Below are positions 34,552-40,126 of a stretch of DNA of 50,116 nt, piece by piece. Below the pieces are notes generated by a model, which made no database searches, had not been told where the DNA came from, and saw only the letters and a list, made by a program, of their open reading frames with translations. The DNA is taken from positions 1 through 50,116 of IMG/VR virus record IMGVR_UViG_3300021136_000014; one strand, given 5' to 3'. The translations under genes were made by a program, and so were the position numbers. Positions within the stretch are counted from its first letter, which is position 1. The number at the start of each line of letters is the position of its first letter. Source of the stretch: a virus.

Positions 34552-34794
34552 ATGTCAGAAGTAAAAAAAATCACAGACGAAGAATTCGCAAAATTAAATC
34601 TTTTAAAACAAGACGCTATAGAAATAGCATCTGCATTAGGAGAATTAAACTATCAAAAAATAATTTTAGAATTTCAAATTGAGGATTTAACAAATAAAAT
34701 TAAAGAAATTCGTTCTAGAGAATCGAATCTATTTCAGGAATTACAATCCAAATATGGAAACGTTTCCATAAATATTAATAATGGAGAATTTTAA
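34552..34794 (+). CDS. Small coiled-coil protein
   Basis: The 80-residue acidic/Lys-rich protein has continuous heptad-like helix from about 20 to 68 (ELNYQKIILEFQIEDLTNKI KEIRSRESNLFQEL) and a short strand-like end (YGNVSININNGEF). Similar short coiled-coil proteins are frequent near structural genes of marine phages, usually without function. It lies 55 bases before the tail sheath gene. Confidence 0.65.
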   Translation: MSEVKKITDEEFAKLNLLKQDAIEIASALGELNYQKIILEFQIEDLTNKIKEIRSRESNLFQELQSKYGNVSININNGEF

Positions 34795-34819
34795 TAAGGT
34801 GTTTTGATCAATAGGTCTA

Positions 34820-34827
34820 TATTTATT
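34820..34827 (+). promoter_or_regulatory. Candidate late promoter box before the tail sheath gene
   Basis: TATTTATT in the context CTATATTTATTAG, identical over CTATATTTATT to the box before the scaffold gene, is 22 bases before the sheath ATG. Confidence 0.6.
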
Positions 34828-34849
34828 AGTAGCTAAAAAAATATCATAA

Positions 34850-36607
34850 ATGGCCGAAACACTCATTAGCCCAGGAGTTTTCTTAAATGAAAACAACCAA
34901 ACCCAAATAACAGCAGGTCCAATAGCGGCCGGCGCTGCTTTAATTGGACCAACCGTATTGGGACCGGTGAATATTCCAACTGTAGTAACTACTTATTCTC
35001 AATACAAGCAATTGTATGGTTCTACCTTCGTTTCTGGAGGTATTACTTTAGAATATTTAACTAGCGTTGCAGCATTAAACTACTTTAACCAAGGCGGTAC
35101 TTCTTTATTAGTAACAAGAGTAGCTTCAGGTTCTTATACGGTAGCTACAGCAAGCATTGCAGCATTAAATGGAACAACAGCTATTCAATTGAATACACTT
35201 TCAGTTGGAACAATAATGAATAATGCTACTGGTTCAACTATTAATGGTGCATTACCTTCTGGTTCAACTGCTAATGTTAGATGGGAAATTGTTGGATATA
35301 ATACTGGATCAGGTAATTTTACTTTAAATATTAGAAGAGGAGATGATTATGAAACTAATAAAAATATATTAGAAAGCTGGTCAAACTTATCTTTAGATCC
35401 AAACCAAACTAATTATATATCATATGTAATTGGAGATCAATATCAAACATTAACTCAGGATGCAAGCACTGGAGCTTATTATTTACAAACTACTGGTAGC
35501 TATGCTAATAAGTCCAAATACGTATATGTATCATCAGTTAATACTACTCCTAACTACCTTAACCAGTTAGGTCAACCTCAAACACAATATACAGCGTCAT
35601 TGCCTAACTCAGGATCTGGTTCTTTAAATGGTGGATTTGGTAGTGCAACTGGACCTTTTTGGGGATCTTATGGATTAGCACCGTTAAACATGTTTGAAAA
35701 TAATCCAACTATAACAGCTGTTTACTCTAATCCAGTAACAAATATCCAAGGAATTTATGGACCTGATTATGATACAGCAATTAGTTTATTAGGTAACCAA
35801 GATCAATATGACTTTAATATTATATATGCACCAGGTTTAACTAATCAAAATGCACCTATTGAAATTACTAACTTACTTAACTTATCAAGTACAAGAGGTG
35901 ATAGTATTTCTGTAGTAGATTTAGTTGGATATAATCAGAATATAGGAACTGTAACAAGCGCAGCTACTAGTTTTGATAATTCATACGGAGCTACTTATTG
36001 GCCATGGATTCAAATTAAATCTTCTGAAACTGGAAGAATGAATTTTGTTCCACCATCAGTATTAGTTCCAGCAGTATATGAATACAATGATAAGATTGCT
36101 GCAGAATGGTGGGCACCAGCAGGTTTAAATAGAGGTGGATTATCTACTGCATTACAACCTGAAAGAAGATTATCTATCACAGATAGAAATAACTTATACG
36201 CTGCGAAAGTTAATCCAATTGCTACTTTTACTGGAGTAGGTACAGTTATCTATGGTCAAAAAACATTAGCAGCTAAAGCCTCTGCTTTAGATAGAGTAAA
36301 TGTTAGAAGACTATTGATTTCTCTTAAGAGATATATTAGACAAATTGGCCAGAATTTAGTGTTCGAACCAAATACTCAAGTTACTTGGAATAAATTCTTA
36401 AATCAAGTTAATCCTTATTTAGAATCTGTACAACAAAGACAAGGTCTTTATGCATTCCAAGTAATTATGGATAGTACTAATAATACACCTGATCAAATAG
36501 ATAGAAACATTTTAGTTGGTAGTATTTATTTACAACCTACAAGAGTAGCTGAATTTATTCAATTAGACTTTAATATATTGCCAACCGGTGCAACTTTCGC
36601 ACAATAA
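34850..36607 (+). CDS. 18: Contractile tail sheath protein (T4 gp18-like)
   Basis: This is the subunit of the contractile sheath around the tail tube. The 585-residue protein starts with the classic MAETLISPGVFLNENNQTQI and IPTVVTTYSQYKQLYGSTFV. It ends in the conserved C-terminal sheath domain: YEYNDKIAAEWWAPAGLNRG, AAKVNPIATF, NVRRLLISLKRYIRQIGQNL VFEPN, and GSIYLQPTRVAEFIQLDFNI. The Ser/Gly/Thr-rich middle (about 85-290) is the variable protrusion domain. At 585 residues it is shorter than T4 gp18 (659). The tube gene is downstream, separated by one unassigned gene. Confidence 0.95.
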   Translation: MAETLISPGVFLNENNQTQITAGPIAAGAALIGPTVLGPVNIPTVVTTYSQYKQLYGSTFVSGGITLEYLTSVAALNYFNQGGTSLLVTRVASGSYTVATASIAALNGTTAIQLNTLSVGTIMNNATGSTINGALPSGSTANVRWEIVGYNTGSGNFTLNIRRGDDYETNKNILESWSNLSLDPNQTNYISYVIGDQYQTLTQDASTGAYYLQTTGSYANKSKYVYVSSVNTTPNYLNQLGQPQTQYTASLPNSGSGSLNGGFGSATGPFWGSYGLAPLNMFENNPTITAVYSNPVTNIQGIYGPDYDTAISLLGNQDQYDFNIIYAPGLTNQNAPIEITNLLNLSSTRGDSISVVDLVGYNQNIGTVTSAATSFDNSYGATYWPWIQIKSSETGRMNFVPPSVLVPAVYEYNDKIAAEWWAPAGLNRGGLSTALQPERRLSITDRNNLYAAKVNPIATFTGVGTVIYGQKTLAAKASALDRVNVRRLLISLKRYIRQIGQNLVFEPNTQVTWNKFLNQVNPYLESVQQRQGLYAFQVIMDSTNNTPDQIDRNILVGSIYLQPTRVAEFIQLDFNILPTGATFAQ

Positions 36608-36619
36608 TAAAAATAATAA

Positions 36620-37558
36620 ATGAAAAATAGTACATTAGTTAGAATCAAAGTACCAAAAGCTTTATACGAATCAGCTCTTAAAAAAGCTTTGATGGAAGCA
36701 AAAGAACCAATCAGAGGTCATAAAGGAAAAAAATATTCCAAAGAAGATGATTATGACAAACCCGCTAAAAAAGTAAATCCTAAAGCTGGTCATAAAAAAA
36801 CTGAACTAGTTGCTAAAAAGAAAAATAGCAAAGTTCATGGAGATACTTATACAGAAAAAGCACCAGTTAAAAAGAGCGAAATGAAAATGACCTCTAATAG
36901 TCCTTTAGCTGAATCAAAGAAAAAGAAAATTAAAGAATCTGATGAATTTGGTAGCTCATTTCCTCAACCAAATAGTTCTAATACAGGAGGTTCTAGATCA
37001 GCAACTTTATATCCAAATAGAAAACCTGAAAAAGATACAAATAGATTAGCTGAAAAGAAAAAAATTAAAGAAAGTTTAGCTGCTGGAGATTGGGGAATTG
37101 CTGCGGGTGCATTGGCCACTTTTTTAGGACTTTCTACTATGATTGTTAAAAACATGTTCAAATACATGAAAGATAATAATCTTAAAGGCATGAAAGGTTT
37201 TATGCAAGCTTATAATGCAGTGGGTAAAGGTGTAACTGGACAAGTTGATCAATCTAAAGGATATCAAAACGAAGGTAAGAAAAAAAAGGTTGAAGAGAAG
37301 AAGAAATATAATTTAAAAGAATTAGCAGCTCATGATGCTTTAGAAAGTGGAGAGTATATAGAGGTGAAAAAAGGCACAAAAGTTCCTGTAGGTAATTCTG
37401 TAATTAGAAAAGACGGAAATTTATTTTTAAATGTTCTTAAAATAATGGGAGATCCATTTAATCCTGAGACTACTTATCTACTTCAATACGATATGGATGG
37501 CGAAAAAGAAAAAGTTAAAAGGAAAGATTTAGAAAAGTATTATATAGTTGAAAAATAA
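36620..37558 (+). CDS. Unassigned Lys-rich protein with one hydrophobic segment and a swapped C-terminus
   Basis: The 312-residue protein lies between sheath and tube. Residues 1-150 are basic and low in complexity (GHKGKKYSKEDDYDKPAKKV). About 155-178 is a hydrophobic helix (WGIAAGALATFLGLSTMIVK) long enough to span a membrane, followed by a Gly/Met/Lys amphipathic stretch (KYMKDNNLKGMKGFMQAYNA). After YQNEGKKKKVEEKKKY (about 215-230) comes an 82-residue beta-rich domain (SGEYIEVKKGTKVPVGNSVI; NPETTYLLQYDMDGEKEKVK). The DNA for the junction peptide is repeated, in frame, just after the stop, indicating the last domain was added secondarily. Function is unknown. Confidence 0.7.
   Translation: MKNSTLVRIKVPKALYESALKKALMEAKEPIRGHKGKKYSKEDDYDKPAKKVNPKAGHKKTELVAKKKNSKVHGDTYTEKAPVKKSEMKMTSNSPLAESKKKKIKESDEFGSSFPQPNSSNTGGSRSATLYPNRKPEKDTNRLAEKKKIKESLAAGDWGIAAGALATFLGLSTMIVKNMFKYMKDNNLKGMKGFMQAYNAVGKGVTGQVDQSKGYQNEGKKKKVEEKKKYNLKELAAHDALESGEYIEVKKGTKVPVGNSVIRKDGNLFLNVLKIMGDPFNPETTYLLQYDMDGEKEKVKRKDLEKYYIVEK
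37264..37309 (+). repeat. Direct repeat copy 1, inside the coding region
   Basis: This 46-base unit encodes QNEGKKKKVEEKKKY. It matches 37561-37606 at all but two positions (37274 G against A, and the final base T against C). The two units are 297 bases apart, exactly 99 codons. Confidence 0.95.
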
Positions 37559-37609
37559 ATTCAAAACGAAAGTAAGAAAAAAAAGGTTGAAGAGAAGAAG
37601 AAATACTAA
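37559..37609 (+). pseudogene. Orphaned former 3' end of the upstream gene
   Basis: Immediately after the TAA at 37556-37558 the same frame continues as IQNESKKKKVEEKKKY and then stops. It has no start codon of its own. The best explanation is that this was the original C-terminus before the 297-base segment carrying the present last domain was inserted or duplicated ahead of it. Confidence 0.7.
37561..37606 (+). repeat. Direct repeat copy 2, just after the stop codon
   Basis: This copy lies in the same frame as the gene that ends at 37558, and reads QNESKKKKVEEKKKY followed by its own TAA (37607-37609). Confidence 0.95.
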
Positions 37610-37617
37610 TAACAAGA

Positions 37618-37625
37618 TATTTATA
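37618..37625 (+). promoter_or_regulatory. Candidate late promoter box before the tail tube gene
   Basis: TATTTATA in the context AGATATTTATACA is 14 bases before the tube ATG. Confidence 0.6.
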
Positions 37626-37639
37626 CAAAATAACGACAA

Positions 37640-38125
37640 ATGCCAATTTTAGATCCATCAGAAATCATGTTTACGAGCTTTGAACCAATTGTTCAAAATC
37701 GCTTCGTATTCTATTTAGACGGTGTACCTTCATATTTGATCAAAAAAGCTGATGCTCCCGGTGTAACATTGGGTGAAATCAAAATTGAACACATTAACGT
37801 CTACCGTAAGTTAAAAGGCAAAGCAGAATGGAAAGACATTGCTTTGGAGTTATATAGTCCAATTTCTCCATCAGGCCAACAGGCTGTAATGGAATGGGTT
37901 AGATTACACCACGAATCTGTAACAGGACGTGATGGTTATTCTGACTTCTATAAAAAAGATTGTAGCTTATCAATTTTAGGTCCAGTTGGAGATATCGTTT
38001 CTGAGTGGATTATTAAAGGAGCTTTTATCAAAGAAACCGGCTTTGGTACATTTGATTGGGCTACTGCAGATCCTACTATGATAACTTTATCACTCGGAAT
38101 GGATTTTTGCGAGCTAAATTATTGA
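37640..38125 (+). CDS. 19: Tail tube protein (T4 gp19-like)
   Basis: This is the subunit of the inner tail tube through which DNA passes. Length is 161 residues, against 163 in T4. Conserved blocks are QNRFVFYLDGVPSYLIKKAD (about 19-38), IKIEHINVYRKLKGKAEW, LELYSPISPSGQQAVMEWVR, and the ending DPTMITLSLGMDFCELNY, which closely matches tube proteins of T4-like phages. Codon use is less A/T-biased than that of its neighbours, as for the capsid gene, in keeping with high expression. A terminator lies 45 bases downstream. Confidence 0.95.
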   Translation: MPILDPSEIMFTSFEPIVQNRFVFYLDGVPSYLIKKADAPGVTLGEIKIEHINVYRKLKGKAEWKDIALELYSPISPSGQQAVMEWVRLHHESVTGRDGYSDFYKKDCSLSILGPVGDIVSEWIIKGAFIKETGFGTFDWATADPTMITLSLGMDFCELNY

Positions 38126-38180
38126 GTTGAATTACTAGAATATTCACTGAACTTAATTTTTAATTTCATAAAACCTCCTA

Positions 38181-38188
38181 TATTTATT
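38181..38188 (+). promoter_or_regulatory. Candidate late promoter box in the terminator loop
   Basis: TATTTATT in the context CTATATTTATTAT, the same extended form as before scaffold and sheath genes, is 17 bases before the endonuclease ATG. Confidence 0.5.
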
Positions 38189-38192
38189 ATAA

Positions 38193-38198
38193 AGGAGG
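38193..38198 (+). promoter_or_regulatory. Shine-Dalgarno AGGAGG of the HNH endonuclease
   Basis: A perfect AGGAGG with a 7-base spacer to the ATG. In read-through mRNA it is sequestered in the terminator stem, whereas a message starting at the loop box would leave it free, so initiation may depend on which transcript is made. Confidence 0.7.
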
Positions 38199-38205
38199 TT
38201 TTTTT

Positions 38206-38967
38206 ATGCTTACAAGTTATTTCAAAATTATTAGACAAGCTATCAAAGAAGATAGATCAAAAGACGGTGAAACTTATTACGAAGCTCACCACATAATACC
38301 CAAATCTTTTGGTAAAAAAAGTTCAACAGTATTGCTCACAGCGGATGAACATTACAGAGTTCACAAAATACTAGTGGAGTGCTTTAAAGATCACTCATTA
38401 TACGCTTATAAAGTATATTGGGCTTTCCATAGAATGTCATATGATGGTTCAAAGACTTTAACAGAACAAGAGTACAAAGAAGCTAGAGAAATTCTTATGC
38501 CCTTGTGGAAAAGGACTAAATCAGAGTCGCACAGAAAAAATATTGGTATTTCTCACAAAGGTAGAAAACAAATTATTAATCCAATTAATGGAGAATTTAA
38601 GTTAGTAGATCCTCTAGAATTAAAAGACTATTTAAGTTTAGGTTGGATTAATAGTAATAGAAGTGTAGGGACAAAAAGATCAGATGAAACAAAAAAAATA
38701 CAATCAACTAAAGCCACTATTAGGCAAACCGGTAAAATAGGGGAAGAATCAAGAGCAAGTAAAGGAATAGTTATATGTGAGAATATAGAAACAGGAGACA
38801 AAATAGAAGCGGGATCTGCTCTTCAAATGTCTAAAAAATTAGGCAATATCCATTATTCAGTTATACACGAAGCTTTAAATGGATCTAACTATGCTAATTA
38901 TAAACCTAGATCTAAACGCAGCAAATACTATAATTTCCTTCAGACCCATAAAATATACTATAAATAA
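38206..38967 (+). CDS. HNH homing endonuclease
   Basis: This 253-residue protein is a freestanding HNH homing endonuclease. The nuclease core is EAHHIIPKSFGKKSSTVLLT ADEHYRVHKIL (about 26-56), with H28/H29 and H49/H53 as the probable catalytic and metal residues. A NUMOD3-like DNA-binding repeat follows (SESHRKNIGISHKGRK, about 106-121) and a C-terminal DNA-binding helix region (GSALQMSKKLGNIHYSVIHE ALNG). It lies between tube and gp26-like genes and belongs to a different nuclease class from the two EDxHD enzymes in this window. Base composition is slightly less AT-biased at its 5' end than its neighbours. Confidence 0.9.
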   Translation: MLTSYFKIIRQAIKEDRSKDGETYYEAHHIIPKSFGKKSSTVLLTADEHYRVHKILVECFKDHSLYAYKVYWAFHRMSYDGSKTLTEQEYKEAREILMPLWKRTKSESHRKNIGISHKGRKQIINPINGEFKLVDPLELKDYLSLGWINSNRSVGTKRSDETKKIQSTKATIRQTGKIGEESRASKGIVICENIETGDKIEAGSALQMSKKLGNIHYSVIHEALNGSNYANYKPRSKRSKYYNFLQTHKIYYK

Positions 38968-38983
38968 AAAAATTGTATTTGTA

Positions 38984-38991
38984 TATTTATA
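38984..38991 (+). promoter_or_regulatory. Candidate late promoter box TATTTATA
   Basis: The box is 16 bases before the gp26-like ATG, in the 40-base gap after the HNH endonuclease. Confidence 0.55.
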
Positions 38992-39007
38992 ATAAACAAA
39001 ACAATTT

Positions 39008-39769
39008 ATGTCCGAATCAAAATTTATGGTGCCTACTGAAATGGTAGACTTGCCAACAAAAGGATTATTATATCCTCCAACCAATCCATTAGCATCAGGA
39101 AGTGTAGAAATTAAATACATGACAGCTAAGGAAGAAGATATATTGACCAATGCGAACCTGTTACGTCAGGGCTTAGCTATTGAGAAGATGCTTAAGTCTG
39201 TTATTAAATCTCCAATCACTTACGAGGACCTCATTATGGGAGACAGAAACGCTATCCTAATAGCAACAAGGATCATTGGATACGGTAAAGATTACCTTTT
39301 AGAGGTAACAAATCCAAACACAGGAGAACTAGAAAAAGTAAACGCTGATTTACAAACATTAAAATATAAGGAAATTGATTTTTCTGTATTTAATAATGGC
39401 GAAGTTACTTACGAATTACCTTACACTAAAAATACGGTAACTTTTAAAATGTTAACTATAGCTGATGATAAAAGAATTGATGAAGATTTCAAATCCATTA
39501 AAAAAGTATTGGGCTATGAACCAGGAGCAAGTGAAAGATTAAAATATCAAATCACTTCAATAAATGGGGATAGAGCTCACAAAACAATTGTTGATTTTAT
39601 CGATTCAGGTGCTTTATTAGCAAGAGACGCTAATCCCTTAAGAAGATACATAGCATCAGTTACTCCAGACGTAGATATGACAACTACGGTTACATTAAAG
39701 GATGGTACTCAATTAGAAGTCGATGTACCTATGACAGCAGAGTTCTTTTTTCCCGGATTTGGTTCTTAA
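39008..39769 (+). CDS. 26: Baseplate hub protein (T4 gp26-like)
   Basis: The 253-residue protein matches the T4 baseplate protein family: MVDLPTKGLLYPPTNPLASG at about residues 12-31, then the hallmark VEIKYMTAKEEDILTNANLL RQGLAIEKML (about 33-62), and IMGDRNAILIATRIIGYGKD. It acts in hub assembly at the centre of the baseplate. It is longer than T4 gp26 (208). It precedes a small protein and the tape-measure-like gene in the same order as the T4 26-51-27-28-29 cluster. Confidence 0.82.
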   Translation: MSESKFMVPTEMVDLPTKGLLYPPTNPLASGSVEIKYMTAKEEDILTNANLLRQGLAIEKMLKSVIKSPITYEDLIMGDRNAILIATRIIGYGKDYLLEVTNPNTGELEKVNADLQTLKYKEIDFSVFNNGEVTYELPYTKNTVTFKMLTIADDKRIDEDFKSIKKVLGYEPGASERLKYQITSINGDRAHKTIVDFIDSGALLARDANPLRRYIASVTPDVDMTTTVTLKDGTQLEVDVPMTAEFFFPGFGS

Positions 39770-39783
39770 TTAATCTAAGGAAT

Positions 39784-40092
39784 ATGGAAAAAATTAAACA
39801 TTGTCCGTTATTCCCAGGCCCAGAATATAGACGAGTCTTTATGAATGAAGTCTTCGAACTTACTTATCATGGGGGAGGAGGTTTCAGTTACTCAGAGGTG
39901 TGGAATATGCCGGTTTCACACCGTCGTTACAATCTAAAAAAGATTAACGAATACCTTGACAAAGTTGAGGAAATGAGAGAACGCGATAAAAAGTTGACGA
40001 ATAAATCTGATCTAACGGAAGTTAAAATACCTGAACACGTGAATAAAGCTTCACAGAAAGAGCCCACGTACGTATCTAAGATCAAAAAATAA
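39784..40092 (+). CDS. Small hub-region protein (gp51 position)
   Basis: The 102-residue protein has a folded N-terminal half (NEVFELTYHGGGGFSYSEVW, then NMPVSHRRYNLKKINEYLDK) and a Lys-rich tail. AAGGAA, 5 bases before the ATG, is a weak Shine-Dalgarno match. It lies between the gp26-like gene and the tape measure, where T4 has gp51, a hub assembly factor, and where many phages have tail assembly chaperones. Either role is possible; sequence similarity is not enough to choose. Confidence 0.6.
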   Translation: MEKIKHCPLFPGPEYRRVFMNEVFELTYHGGGGFSYSEVWNMPVSHRRYNLKKINEYLDKVEEMRERDKKLTNKSDLTEVKIPEHVNKASQKEPTYVSKIKK

Positions 40093-40099
40093 TGGTTGA

Positions 40100-40107
40100 T
40101 ATTTATA
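40100..40107 (+). promoter_or_regulatory. Candidate late promoter box TATTTATA
   Basis: The box is 19 bases before the ATG of the tape-measure-like gene; context GATATTTATATC. Confidence 0.55.
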
Positions 40108-40126
40108 TCTAAGAAAATAACTTTAG

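Larger units (their letters stand above)
38171..38205 (+). terminator. Intrinsic terminator after tail tube, carrying promoter box and ribosome site
   Basis: AAACCTCCT (38171-38179) pairs with AGGAGGTTT (38193-38201) as a 9-bp stem, with a 13-base loop and a 7-T run (38199-38205). The loop contains the TATTTATT box (38181-38188). The descending arm contains AGGAGG (38193-38198), 7 bases before the ATG at 38206. One 35-base element can therefore end the tube transcript, start a new one, and provide the endonuclease ribosome site. Confidence 0.85.
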
